A DNA stretch of 64,000 nucleotides from an uncultured Actinobaculum sp. (GCA_938020505.1 CALIHR010000020.1:30434-94433), one strand, 5' to 3'. Numbered from the stretch's first letter, positions 36,419 to 46,390 are shown. The notes: generated by a model not told the origin, from the sequence alone. Numbers and translations are program-made.

Positions 36419-37203
36419 AACTACTCCTTACCGATATTTTCGTACTCAATTTTATCAAGTGTCTCGTGATAACTAAACCAGGCGAGTCCATTCGATCCAT
36501 AACAGACCGAATTATATTCAAAAATAATAATCTAGCGAAGGATTATGTCTTTCTGGGCGGTGCAGGTCGCCGAACTTCGGTACGCCAATCGCCTGGAGGG
36601 TCGGAAGGCGGCATGCTTCGAGTTGTGCACACCCATTCTTCCCGCGGGCCGAATCAAGGTTAAAACCTCCCGGAGCATCGTTGTTTTAAGGATGTCATCT
36701 TTAGAGCCCGATTGGAGCTGGGCTCTTGAGCGGAATGCTAGGCGATGCATCTAAGTGCAGTCTAGAAGACGCAACCTGATGTTTCCCACATGTCTCGGAT
36801 GTCTACGCAAGCTGAGCGGAAGGCCGACAGCTTCGACGGCGCGGTGCGCGTATGAACTGACGAGTCGCCTGCGGCTTGTCGCAGTTCTATTGCGGCCAGA
36901 TCGATCTGATGCCGTTGATCCTGTTGTTGCTCACACACATGCAGCTATGGCCTATACGGAGAAAAGGGGGGCGCTATGCATTTGTTGTAATCGCAGACTG
37001 TCCAACATTCTTTCGACACGCAGGGGGCGATGCGTAGCTCCGGCATTGGACAACCCTGCGCCACACTCTGATGACAGAGTCCTCGGCTGGACACCGCGAC
37101 GCCCTAGAGTCCTCAAACTGTGCTTCCATCCGCGGCGGGGACTGCTTCAGACCCGAACGGCGCACGCAGCCGCGGGCCCGGCCTCCTCGGCTAGGCTGGC
37201 TTT
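36419..37203. other. Mosaic non-coding stretch
   Basis: 785 bases. The AT-rich part (36419-36540) continues the foreign tag segment; from 36545 both strands are open for ~70 codons (plus strand: SFWAVQVAELRYANRLEG) but no product is recognised. 36755-37203 looks like scrambled remnants. No RNA gene seen. Confidence 0.4.
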
Positions 37204-38005
37204 ATGAGCAGCAGCGACGATCCTGGCGGGCGCGCCCGCTTCGCGGAGGGGGCTATCCTCCGGGAGCTGCGGGCTGCCCGTAAGCGCCCGGGCGGGTTGT
37301 CGCCGCAGGCGATGGCTCAGTGTCCGGTCATGTGCGACCTGCTGGGCAACGGCGACCCCGAGGTCGCGCTGGTGGAGTTGACCCGCAAGGTCATGGAGCT
37401 GATCGACTCCGGCGACGACATAACGGCGGTGGAGGTTGCCAGCTATTCTCTCGGCCTGTGAGGCCGCCAGCTACTCCCTCGGCCTGTGCACCTACGCCGA
37501 CACCCACCTGGCCCGGCTTGAACAGTTCGGGGCTGTGCGCTTCCTCGACCAACGCCAAGCCCGGCGCTACAGCGACCGCGGCCTGCTCCAGCTGGCCAGG
37601 CTCATCTCCACCCACTGGACCACCCAGACCGTCCCGGAAGCCACACTCATCCTCATTGGTCTGGACGAGAGCCACGTCGGCCTGACCGTCCAGCTGCGCT
37701 GGCAGCGCCACATCCACATTCACCCTCCGAAGCTCAGTCTGTGGCTAGACGGCGAACCGCAGCCTGCGCCTTTCGCCGCGACCTGGACGGACGCCTCCGA
37801 GCCTGACGCGCTGTGGCACGAGCACGAGCTTGCAGAGCCGACCGTCGTCGAGCTTGAGGGAGAGGCAACCGTCCGGATGGTCTGGCGAGGCGAAACCTGG
37901 CCCACGTTCACCGTCGTGCTGACCGGCGACATCCACGCCGACATGGTCAAAAGCCAGACGCTGGCAGCGGCGTGCGCCGTGACGATGGTGCGGTCATTGA
38001 CGTAA
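37204..38005 (+). pseudogene. Hypothetical regulator-like gene broken by a 28-base tandem duplication
   Basis: Frame 1 from ATG 37204 (SSSDDPGGRARFAEGAILRE, LSPQAMAQCPVMCDLLGNGD) ends at TGA 37459-37461 after 'VASYSLGL'. The sequence then repeats with synonymous changes (AASYSLGL) in another frame, which stays open to 38005 (CTYADTHLARLEQFGAVRFL, DQRQARRYSDRGLLQLARLI ...). The repeat copies are 37435-37460 and 37463-37488. The intact protein would be ~260 residues. 'RFLDQRQARRYSDRGLLQLARL' has a MerR-like look. Function unknown. Confidence 0.55.
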
Positions 38006-38026
38006 GGGCCCATAGCCTTGCGCGGC

Positions 38027-38469
38027 CTATCGTGCCCCGTTCCTCTTGCGCATCTTTACCCCACGCCGTAGCAAGCACCCCCGTACCGCGCCGGCGCCGA
38101 CGCCGACGTGCGTGGCGACGGTCTTGAGGGACGTGCCGGAGGCTTACATCGCTCGGCCCCGTCCCCTTGAGGCCCATCAAGTCCACGCTGCCGTTGGGGA
38201 ACGCCGGCCTGCTTGCGAAGTCGAATGACCGTGTTCTTCGTGATGTTGAAACGAGCGCAGATATCCCTCACTGGCACGCCGATCGCGTAGAGACGGGCAA
38301 CGTCAGTACGCTGGGCCCGGGTGAGAGAGGCGAACGTGACCTTACGAGTCACACGCGGCGCCGCAGGGCCAGGCCACGACGGACGGTCAGCAGCCAGATC
38401 AGGGGGCAAGCTCGCAATCAAGTCCATCAGCGGCTGCCACTGTTTCGAGTCTGAGTCAGCAAGGGCCAC
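38027..38469 (-). pseudogene. Helix-turn-helix protein of recombinase-associated type, frameshifted
   Basis: ATG 38469 opens a protein with a first HTH 'TRAQRTDVARLYAIGVPVRDICARFNITKNTVIRL' followed by 'KQAGVPQRQRGLD'. A second HTH (GTSLKTVATHVGVGAGAVRG ... RRGVKMRKRNGAR) lies downstream in another frame and ends at 38027. An indel near 38150 separates them. Double-HTH proteins of this kind resemble the C-terminal DNA-binding modules of resolvases and accompany mobile DNA in Actinobacteria. Confidence 0.55.
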
Positions 38470-38701
38470 TGAGTTTCTTTCCTTAATCTTTCTGCTTTTT
38501 CAAGCTGTTTCTGCCGTGCTTAAACCGGCGAAGCTTCGGGCTGGATTTGGGTTCTTGGACTTAGGGGTCAGTGTCGACGTCGGGAAGCCTGATCCGTCCG
38601 TACAAAGCCGATGGCGGGGCGGTTGCTTCACCTTTAAGAGGAATCTAATCCGATGCAGGCGCGCGTCAGAGCGGCAGATGCTCGATCACGACCGAAAATG
38701 A

Positions 38702-39571
38702 CTAGATGGTCAAGAGACCTAGTTGCCCAACCATGGAAAACGTCCCGAAGACGGACGTTGGGATGATGACGATCATAAGAATCGTGACGACGACTCGTCT
38801 GGGGCAGTGAATGTCGCTAGAGGGCAACCCCGGGAGGCGCTTCAATCTGAGTTCAAGAGATGTGTTTTCTTGAACCTTGATGGAGGTGTGTTCTTCAATC
38901 ACCGCGGAAGCTACCCGCAAAGGCACGACGGCCAACCAACACATGAATCCGATGACAGACAGGGTGTCGAACCTGTCGTTGATGATAAGAATGGCGTCCT
39001 GCGCGAGATATGCGCGAATTGGAATCGGAAAGACATCGAAGAACGAGCGGACGCCTTCTCGCTTGACCGAGGCGATGACCGCGGGGGAGAGGAAGATCAG
39101 ACCGGTCCACCACGAGATTCGCCTCCAAGCCCACAGCAGACCGTGCCATCGCCGAGCCGCCAAGACGGTTCCGTTGAATTCATAGTCGTCAAGGATAGGG
39201 TTGGCGTTTGCGAACGGGTCGGCTATTGGCGCCTGCTGATCGACGTCGGGTTGCTGATCTCCGACATCGGCTGCCCTTTCGTCGACATCGGCTGCCCTTT
39301 CGTCGGCTTCGGATGCCCCTTCGACGACGTCGGCCGCCTTCTCATCCGACGCAATCTTCGGACGCGGGGTTGGCGTCGGAGCTGTCTGTTTGTTTTCTAC
39401 TGCTGACTGCTGGTTCAGCGCTGTCCTCCGGCGGTTCGGCGCGGCACTCTGTTGGTTTGGCGTTGTCCTCTGCGGGTTCAGTGTTGCTGTCCGTGGGTTG
39501 AGTGTGACTGTCCATTCGATCTCCGTCTTAGGCGTTTGCGACGTGAGCGTTTCCTCCTCACAGCCCGGCAA
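38702..39571 (-). CDS. Hypothetical membrane protein next to the CARF-HEPN gene
   Basis: Up to 289 residues; TTG 39571 is the first start and GAGGAGG lies just inside, so the real start is uncertain. Residues 1-120 are hydrophilic repeats (TLNPRTATLNPQRTTPNQQS and ADERAADVDERAADVGDQQ). Three TM helices follow (WWTGLIFLSPAVIASV; LSVIGFMCWLAVVPLRVASAVI; VVVTILMIVIIPTSVFGTF). It is on the same strand as, and 188 bases downstream of, the CARF-HEPN-like gene, so it may be part of that operon; membrane proteins are known ancillary partners in type III systems. No family recognised. Confidence 0.5.
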   Translation of the reverse strand: MPGCEEETLTSQTPKTEIEWTVTLNPRTATLNPQRTTPNQQSAAPNRRRTALNQQSAVENKQTAPTPTPRPKIASDEKAADVVEGASEADERAADVDERAADVGDQQPDVDQQAPIADPFANANPILDDYEFNGTVLAARRWHGLLWAWRRISWWTGLIFLSPAVIASVKREGVRSFFDVFPIPIRAYLAQDAILIINDRFDTLSVIGFMCWLAVVPLRVASAVIEEHTSIKVQENTSLELRLKRLPGLPSSDIHCPRRVVVTILMIVIIPTSVFGTFSMVGQLGLLTI

Positions 39572-39759
39572 GGTGATTCTACGGCTTTATGCGGCAGTGA
39601 AGCGTCGATTCTTCACCTCCTGCTCTCTGGGGACTCCCAGGCACCGCTCGTTAAGTCCTTCGTTCTCCCTCAAGTTTCCAATCGAGGGCTTCTATTCCCA
39701 AGCTCCAGACCTTGGCGCACGATTTTTCGGGAGCCAGATCGCCAAATCAAGTCACTAAG

Positions 39760-42240
39760 TCAGCGTGCTGCTCCCTCGCGACTATGGCCGCTCTCTCCTG
39801 TGCTGGCGTTGCGCAGGGCGTCCACTCGTTTGTTCAGCGACTTTAGCTTGGCGGCCCAGTCTCCAGGGACGGCTCCGTGTTCATGCTTAATTCTGTTAAT
39901 AGTGCGACGAAGCAAGTCTGAGTAGCTGAATCCGTTTCTCTGTTGATAGTTTTGAAGAGACGCTTCTGCGGCATCGGCAAGCGTCTTTTCGCCATGATTG
40001 ACTGAGAGCTTATTGCGTACTCGCATAAGTAGACGAAGAAGGTTAGCTGCGGGCTCGGCACAGAGATCCTTTGAGCCCTTTCTGTATTCGGAGCTCCGGT
40101 CGAAGTCACCGGGGGCGCATGCAAGTTTGACGGGCTCTTTGAAGTTGGGGTCATGTGCGTCCTTCTTAGGCGGTCTAATTAGCTCTGCGACAATAGTGGC
40201 AAGACGTGCTTGCGCGTCGGGCGGAATCCGATCTACGAATTCCGCTGTCGCGCTCATCACTCCAAGGATAATTTCGGCGGAACTGTCAAGATCTTGCGTT
40301 CGTACAGCAATACGTATTTGGTCGGCGAGATCGAGTGCCTCGCACGAAAGTTTTCTCATTTCATGGTCGCCCAAGATGAGAAGGCGACTGGCTGACAGCA
40401 GATCGAAGCGGTCCAGGCAATACGATGTGGCTTCCAGCAGTGCTTGGCGAACGTCTCGATGGAGGCCGAACTGATGGAACTGGAGAACTTCCCCAGTCTT
40501 TTCCCGAAATGATGAAAGAAGGAACACCGCAATTCCATGTTTAGCGCCAAAGGCTTGGGCGGCACTGAGAAGAGCGATGACGACGGGCTTCTCCCCGACT
40601 GTCGTCACAAGGACGGCGCGTGGTCGAGGACTTTGTTGCTCAAGCCATTTTTCAGTTGCTCGACGTAGCTTGTCTAAGGTAGATCTGACTGTGCTCGCTG
40701 CGACTCCATTTTCTGTTGTCGAATGTTTGTAGTTGTACAATTCGATACAGTTTGATTTGATTGAATTCCGTAATTTATCACGATCAGACAGATCTCTTAT
40801 GCGGTCGGCAACCCTTTGGCCTTCGTCGAAACTTGAGTTTGAGCAGGCAATGAAAGTGCTCAGCGTCAGGGGGCCGGAAATGGAACAGGCGTGTCGAAGG
40901 GCTTCGTCCGGCGTGGAAGTGAGGAGAGTTGAAACGATTGGGTCTCGAGGGGTGTGACCGTCGTTGCGAGGTTCGCCTTGGGCGGTCAGGAGGCATACCT
41001 GCCCTGACGGAAGAGAGAGCCATGGCGGCGGGTTTCCCGCGGAGCGTCTTATCTGTTCTTGGAGATTGCGAGATTCAGAATCCGCTTCTGGTGATTCAAG
41101 GCCGTGAGTGGCGCGCTCTCCCAACTCCTTTAGATGACGTTGACTGAGGAGCCACGCTTCTGGTCCCTCGAGTTCTTCCCCATTTCGCTCAAGTTTTCCA
41201 AGAACCTTACCTAACTTCTGTTTTAGATCGGAATTCGACAGCATGTGTTTGTAGCTGATGCCGTAATCATGATTATCTCTGCGGCTCTTGTATTCTGCGA
41301 CTATCCAGGACCGTAAAGCCATGCCTGCTGCAAGATCGCCGCGAGCTGTGTCTGTCCACAGAACTTGTGCCAGGTCTTTGGCGGTGGGCGACGAGGATTC
41401 TCCCATAGCCCGACGGACCGCCTCGGCGGCTTCTGTGACTTCGACGTCGGAGTTATTGGAAGCACTCTCGAGGACGGTTGGCAGCCCAAGGCCCATGAGC
41501 CACCCGCGTAGAGGGTCGGCTGAAACGGACATGTCCACAAGCGGGGTGCTGCCATTCGCAGAGTCTCCTTCGGTGCGGTCGACGAGTGCGAGCGACCATC
41601 CGCTTGGGTGAGTTGCGTCCGTGACCCCGGCTATCTCCGCGAAGATCGCTGTCGCTCCTCCTGCCAATGCAAGCAGCACATGGCCAGTGTGACTTCCGAT
41701 CTGATGCTCCAGTTTTTCGATGCTCTCACGGCAGACTTTCAGACTTGGCAGAATGCAAGCATCGAGAATGTGAACCGCTTCGGCTTTTACAATTGCTGCA
41801 ACCTTGGCTGACGTCTTTCGTAGTGCATCGACGAGACACCTCGCTAACTGGTCAGTTGGCGTTGCGCGATCGGGCGGTGTCAAATTGTCTTCCACACCGA
41901 TGACAAGGATCTCGACAGACTCGTCGTTTCCCCCGTTCTGGAGGCTAGCCCGGAGTTCGGACAGCGCTGTTAATTCTTTCCGCAGAGCGCTTCCTGGCTT
42001 CTTTTGAGGAACATCGCCATCAGCCATATTTATCGCATGAATGAAATTAAGGTCGAGAAGTCGACTGGCAAGCTCGTCGCCGGTTTGACAAGATTCGAGT
42101 TCCTTCAGGCGGTCCCGATACTCTCTATTAATCAAACTTTGGTCGCGTCGGCGTCCGTTTTCTTTCGAAGGCTTACGGGGGTCAGCTTCGGTCAGAAGTA
42201 TGCCGAGGTCGGCGAACCCGGCGACGTGAACAAGCAGCAT
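39760..42240 (-). CDS. CARF/HEPN-like putative cyclic-oligoadenylate-activated RNase
   Basis: 826 residues from ATG 42240 (AAGGA 6 bases upstream; TTG 42246 is alternative). Two Rossmann-like segments are visible: ~110-215 (VEILVIGVEDNLTPPD ... VLLALAGGATAIFAEIAG, like the CARF strand plus 'GGTKAM' loop) and ~535-660 (RAVLVTTVGEKPVVIALLSA ... FREKTGEVL). The C-terminal helical part holds R742-N-x5-H749 (VRNKLSVNHG), a HEPN RNase-type R-x6-H motif. This layout resembles Csm6/Csx1-type ancillary RNases, though the family is divergent. It is transcribed divergently from the Cas10 operon across a 400-base gap. Functional assignment is inference from motifs and context. Confidence 0.55.
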   Translation of the reverse strand: MLLVHVAGFADLGILLTEADPRKPSKENGRRRDQSLINREYRDRLKELESCQTGDELASRLLDLNFIHAINMADGDVPQKKPGSALRKELTALSELRASLQNGGNDESVEILVIGVEDNLTPPDRATPTDQLARCLVDALRKTSAKVAAIVKAEAVHILDACILPSLKVCRESIEKLEHQIGSHTGHVLLALAGGATAIFAEIAGVTDATHPSGWSLALVDRTEGDSANGSTPLVDMSVSADPLRGWLMGLGLPTVLESASNNSDVEVTEAAEAVRRAMGESSSPTAKDLAQVLWTDTARGDLAAGMALRSWIVAEYKSRRDNHDYGISYKHMLSNSDLKQKLGKVLGKLERNGEELEGPEAWLLSQRHLKELGERATHGLESPEADSESRNLQEQIRRSAGNPPPWLSLPSGQVCLLTAQGEPRNDGHTPRDPIVSTLLTSTPDEALRHACSISGPLTLSTFIACSNSSFDEGQRVADRIRDLSDRDKLRNSIKSNCIELYNYKHSTTENGVAASTVRSTLDKLRRATEKWLEQQSPRPRAVLVTTVGEKPVVIALLSAAQAFGAKHGIAVFLLSSFREKTGEVLQFHQFGLHRDVRQALLEATSYCLDRFDLLSASRLLILGDHEMRKLSCEALDLADQIRIAVRTQDLDSSAEIILGVMSATAEFVDRIPPDAQARLATIVAELIRPPKKDAHDPNFKEPVKLACAPGDFDRSSEYRKGSKDLCAEPAANLLRLLMRVRNKLSVNHGEKTLADAAEASLQNYQQRNGFSYSDLLRRTINRIKHEHGAVPGDWAAKLKSLNKRVDALRNASTGESGHSREGAAR

Positions 42241-42641
42241 GATCAATCCTTAACTTCGAGAGCTCCTAGCGTACCCCTGATGCCGTCTCCCTGCGAATGC
42301 TATCCGGTAAACTCCGCTCTCTTCTGGTTTCCACGCGGGTGGAGTGCATGACGCCGTTTCGTTAGTCATGTCCCTATGGATGAGCGCGGTCGTTAGTGGT
42401 CCAGGATGTTTTGCGGCAGTGTAGGACTTACATCCGCTGTAAGGCGTCGGCGGTGCAGAACGTCCGTGAAGGCTGGTGAGGCACGTCGCTGGATGTTGGG
42501 TTCGGCATGGTCTTTCGCGATGACTCCGACTAAGTGGAGCGGCTTGTGAATCTGTTCGTCAGATACCCTCCTCGCCGCACCGACGTCTGGTAGGATTGTG
42601 TTAGAGCACACAATCGTGCCGGTGTTTGGACGGAGATGATG
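42241..42641. promoter_or_regulatory. Divergent promoter region of the type III-like locus
   Basis: 401 bases with no gene. A dyad GATTGTGT-TAGAGC-ACACAATC at 42594-42615 overlaps a -10-like TAGGAT (42591-42596), 20-25 bases before the cas10 ribosome site (ACGGAG at 42630-42635). This is a good candidate repressor operator. No array-like direct repeats were found here. Confidence 0.6.
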
Positions 42642-44486
42642 ATGTATCTCGCGATGGTTGAGACCAACGGAAACCAGGCCTATATCTTTGCCACGCAGCG
42701 TCAGCGCGACCAGATTGGGGCCTCTTGGCTACTCAAACGGCTACCCGAGTGGTACGACCGTTTCATTGAGGAGAGCGACTGGTCTGCTGGCGCGCCGGTG
42801 ACCATCACCAAAACCTCCGGCAAAGTCATCGCCCGTTTCGCCCAAAAACAGGACGCCAAACGATTCGTCACGCGGATGACGTCGCGCGCCGCTGTCGAGG
42901 CTCCAGGCATGGATGTCTCAGGCGTCTATCTGGAAATCGCCGACGAAAGAGCCTCCGAAGGGGAGATTGCGCAGCTCCATAAGCTTGCTGCGAAGTACAG
43001 GCGAAAGCGTCCTTCGCCGATCGCGCGCTTTCCTTTTACTCCGCTGTCCGTGCCCTGCGTCGATTCGGGGATGCCTGCGAGCGTCAAAGAGGAGTGGGAG
43101 AAGCTGGGGGTTAGTCGTGACCGTCCCCTCGCCGAAGCAGTTCGAGTCAAACGCCACTATGCGAAGGACGGGCGAGAAGAGATCCTCAATCTCGTTGCAG
43201 ATTACAGGGTCGGCGACGACCCCCAAATCCTCCAGGCATGGGGAAAAGAAGCTTGGGGAGAAGAGTTTTCCGAATGCCTGGTTCCCCATCTTTATCGTTT
43301 AGAGAATCTCATCAACGCCGATGAAGCAGAGAATGAAGACGATACCGCTGGGGGAGATGAGGAAACCAGTGCTAAGCCGCTCAGCTGGGTCGGTGTAATT
43401 CACGCCGATGCCAATGGCATGGGAGCTGTTTTCGGCAGCCTTGAAGAAGCAATGTACGAGGTTGCGCTCGACAACGACGATGAAGATTTGCTCGACAACG
43501 GCCATGTCGAGTCCTTTTCCCGCAGCGTTTCATCTCGCCTGGAAGAGGCGACGAAGGCGGCCTTTGCTGCAGCATGGACGGAGACGCTGAGATCTGCCAC
43601 CTACGACTACCTCAACGGTGATCGGGGGAGGCCCAGGAAACCTCCGGTCATTCCGGTTGTTCCGGTCGTTCTTGGCGGTGATGACGTTACGGTGATCACC
43701 GACGGACGCTACGCTCTCATGTTCGCGGAAGCGTATGTGAAAAGCTTCGAGAGGATCACGGCCGAGGATGGGATCCTGCGCCACCTCGTAGAAGGACGGC
43801 GAGGCGGCAATGACCCCGAAGGTTTGGCGGCAGCGGTGGGAGTTGCCATCGTCAAGACTACTTTTCCCTTCTATGACGCTTATCTAATGGCCGAGTTCCT
43901 GTGCGGTCATGCAAAAGCCGCTTCCCGCCGAATCCCGATGCTCGATTTCCACGTCCACTACGACTCCTCCACAGTGAAGATGTCTGAGTGTCGAAAGCAA
44001 TACGAGACCGTCACCGCTCGCCCGTTCTATGTCGAAAAAGATCGATTTGCTGCCTCCGAGTTCACAGAATATCGGTCATGGGGTCGTTTTAAGGAAACGG
44101 TCAACATCGTCGCCACTCAAGGCGAAGAAGAGTCCTTGTCACGCAGCCAGCAGGCCGCAGTGCGCCAAGTTCTCATCGACGAACCCTCAACTGCGAAGAA
44201 CCGATGGGAGCTGCTGCACCAACGAGCCGACGCCAATCGCGAGAGCGCCGACGCCAATCGGCAGAGAAAAGCGATCGATGACGTGAGCGGCCCGGAAAGG
44301 TCTCTTTACTGGGTGGAAGAGACAGGGAAAGTGCCCGCAACGGCGCGTCCCTGGAGTGGCGGGAACGCCGTCGAAGCCCGCCGCAGCCTCCTTCTTGATG
44401 TCATGCAGGCCAGGGACATCCTTCCGGCAGCTGCTTTCGGCGTCCCACCAGTCCCCGTCCAGTTTTCCGAAAGGCAAGAGCCGTGA
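42642..44486 (+). CDS. cas10: Cas10/Cmr2-like protein with intact GGDD, no HD domain
   Basis: 614 residues from the third of three consecutive ATGs (42636/39/42), which gives proper spacing to CGGAG. The N-terminus 'MYLAMVETNGNQAYIFATQRQRDQIGASWLL' is the palm-1 opening seen in Cas10 proteins lacking an HD nuclease. 'WVGVIHADANGMGAVFG' (HADANG 254-259) and 'VVLGGDDVTVITDGRYALMF' (GGDD 345-348) form the catalytic palm, so ATP-to-cyclic-oligoadenylate synthesis is plausible. A Glu/Asp-rich loop (315-ish region ENEDDTAGGDEE at ~227-238) precedes it. It is shorter than Csm1/Cmr2 (~750-900). Its stop overlaps the next start (GTGA). Confidence 0.85.
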   Translation: MYLAMVETNGNQAYIFATQRQRDQIGASWLLKRLPEWYDRFIEESDWSAGAPVTITKTSGKVIARFAQKQDAKRFVTRMTSRAAVEAPGMDVSGVYLEIADERASEGEIAQLHKLAAKYRRKRPSPIARFPFTPLSVPCVDSGMPASVKEEWEKLGVSRDRPLAEAVRVKRHYAKDGREEILNLVADYRVGDDPQILQAWGKEAWGEEFSECLVPHLYRLENLINADEAENEDDTAGGDEETSAKPLSWVGVIHADANGMGAVFGSLEEAMYEVALDNDDEDLLDNGHVESFSRSVSSRLEEATKAAFAAAWTETLRSATYDYLNGDRGRPRKPPVIPVVPVVLGGDDVTVITDGRYALMFAEAYVKSFERITAEDGILRHLVEGRRGGNDPEGLAAAVGVAIVKTTFPFYDAYLMAEFLCGHAKAASRRIPMLDFHVHYDSSTVKMSECRKQYETVTARPFYVEKDRFAASEFTEYRSWGRFKETVNIVATQGEEESLSRSQQAAVRQVLIDEPSTAKNRWELLHQRADANRESADANRQRKAIDDVSGPERSLYWVEETGKVPATARPWSGGNAVEARRSLLLDVMQARDILPAAAFGVPPVPVQFSERQEP

Positions 44487-46390
44487 CCTCGTCAGCCATC
44501 CGCACATTGAAAACCGGTGAAGAACGTATTCTCGAAGTCGCTCTGCTATCGGACTGGGGTTTGTCTTCCGGTGCAGGAATCGTTGGAGGCGTGGACTCGG
44601 CGGTTCGCCGTGACTCCCATAATCGGCCCTATGTCACGGGAACAGAGATGACCGGACTTGTGCGCGCTGCCGCGCACGACGTCGCAATCGCCCTCGATTC
44701 CGCGAGGGCCGGCTTTGAGCAGGTAGACAATTCTCCTCAAGCTGCGCGGGGGAAGCGTGACTGGGTCGGCTGGGTCGGCTGGGTCGACGGCCTTTTCGGC
44801 GGTGAGGCGAGCGGCTCCGCTCTTGTTGCCATCTCGCCTGCGCACTATGTCGAGACAGCGGAAAATGCGGAGTCAGTAACAACCCAGGCCGGGGTTGCGA
44901 TCAACGCCGACGGCGTTGCCAAGCATGACTTTCTGCGGTTCATCCAGAGAGCGTCGTCGTGCAAGCTTCGCGCTCGCCTGTCGCTTCTGCCGCAAGACGG
45001 GAACGGCGCTGACGTGGCGTGGACCGACGAGGATCGCCGCCGCGCGACGATTTTGTTGGGGCTTTCCGTGGGACTTGTCGAGGCCGTCGGCTCCGGTAGA
45101 AATCGCGGCGGAGGCAACTGCAAACTGACCTTGCAGGGTGCCCGTTCCAAGGACTGCGCTCAAGCTGTTGCCGAGCTTCAACCTGATTTGCCGCCAGCTC
45201 CCATCGGTCGGCACCGTCGCACTTCCGTGGCAATCAATAATGCGTATGTCGATAGTTGGATTCAGGCGGGGCTATCGGCAACGCTGGACCAGCCCCTGCA
45301 TGCGACGACGACGCGGCGTTTCAACACCTTGCGATCGGACGGATTTCTGCGTGGCACTTCGGTTCTTGCCTGGGTGCATAATCGGCTGCTGCAAGAGGGG
45401 CGACGTCGCGGTCTGCCGGATGAAATTCTCGCGGAGCTGGCGGGCGGAGTGGCGGCGGGCCGATTAAAGGTCAGTGATATGCGCCTGGCCTCGCCGCGTT
45501 CAACTTCTGCTCAGCCCCGGCGGTTAGACCCAGTGCCGTTGTGCCTGAGCAGATCCAAGGAGAAAAAGAATGGGCTCTTGTACAACACTTTTGCAGGAGA
45601 GCCTCCCTCAGAGGACGGTCCCTTCAAGTCGGTGAGAAGCGGAATGGTCGACATTGACGGTTCTAAGATCTACATGGGTGAGATTGCGTTGGAATCCAGT
45701 ATCCACACCGCATTGGAGGAAGACCGCAGGGCCAAGGAGGGGACCTTCCACACTGTTGATGCCATCGCGGCCGGCCAAACCCTCGTTGGGGAAATTGTGA
45801 TGGATCAGAACCTGAGCGCAGCCCTTGAACGGGCACTGGGCGGCTCATGGGCGCACCTTCTCGAAGGCCCTGCCCGGTTAGGCGGGCGTCGTCGTAGCGA
45901 GTACGGAGGCGTCACTGTGACAGTCGGCGAGCTAGCGGAGCTAGCTCCGGAAGTGCCTCCCCAGGGCGGGGAGCTCACCACAATATGGCTTACTTCCGAC
46001 CTTGTGCTGCCTTCCTCGCGCTTGGGCCCTGGCACGGTCGACGATCTTCCTGCGGAGCTTCGCCGCCACGGAGTCAAGGCTGCACTGCCTGCTGTGCCTG
46101 CTGAGGACGATCGAACCACCGTGTCGGTACGTGCAACGAGGGTCGATTCTTATCACCAGGTGAGCAGCCGCCCACGCCCAAGCATCGTTGGCTTGGCAGC
46201 TGGCTCAGTCATCCAGCTTGATCTGAATACGAGCGGAGACGATCTCGCGGAGGTGCGCCAACGACTCGGGCTGCTCGGCGCCATCGGCATCGGGCTTAGG
46301 ACGGCCGAAGGTTACGGGAGATTCGTCGTAGCCGACAACTGGGCGAATGAGCCTAAACTGACGGTGATGGAAGAGAAAGAGGCCCTGTAA
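44483..46390 (+). CDS. Long RAMP (Cas7-like) protein A, fused type
   Basis: 635 residues from GTG 44483. The N-terminal half is a Csm3/Cmr4-like Cas7: 'ILEVALLSDWGLSSGAGIVGGVDSAVRRDSHNRPYVTGTEMTGLVRAA' carries Asp38 and Asp44 where Csm3 has its cleaving Asp, and 'GSGRNRGGGNCKL' (~204-216) is the Gly-rich loop. The C-terminal half (DGSKIYMGEIALESSIHTAL ... LARLGGRRRSEYGGVTV ... GLRTAEGYGRFVVADN) has a second RAMP-like fold with Gly-rich loops, so two RAMP units are fused. It should bind crRNA or another guide in the complex. Stop and next start overlap (TAATG). Confidence 0.75.
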   Translation: MTSSAIRTLKTGEERILEVALLSDWGLSSGAGIVGGVDSAVRRDSHNRPYVTGTEMTGLVRAAAHDVAIALDSARAGFEQVDNSPQAARGKRDWVGWVGWVDGLFGGEASGSALVAISPAHYVETAENAESVTTQAGVAINADGVAKHDFLRFIQRASSCKLRARLSLLPQDGNGADVAWTDEDRRRATILLGLSVGLVEAVGSGRNRGGGNCKLTLQGARSKDCAQAVAELQPDLPPAPIGRHRRTSVAINNAYVDSWIQAGLSATLDQPLHATTTRRFNTLRSDGFLRGTSVLAWVHNRLLQEGRRRGLPDEILAELAGGVAAGRLKVSDMRLASPRSTSAQPRRLDPVPLCLSRSKEKKNGLLYNTFAGEPPSEDGPFKSVRSGMVDIDGSKIYMGEIALESSIHTALEEDRRAKEGTFHTVDAIAAGQTLVGEIVMDQNLSAALERALGGSWAHLLEGPARLGGRRRSEYGGVTVTVGELAELAPEVPPQGGELTTIWLTSDLVLPSSRLGPGTVDDLPAELRRHGVKAALPAVPAEDDRTTVSVRATRVDSYHQVSSRPRPSIVGLAAGSVIQLDLNTSGDDLAEVRQRLGLLGAIGIGLRTAEGYGRFVVADNWANEPKLTVMEEKEAL

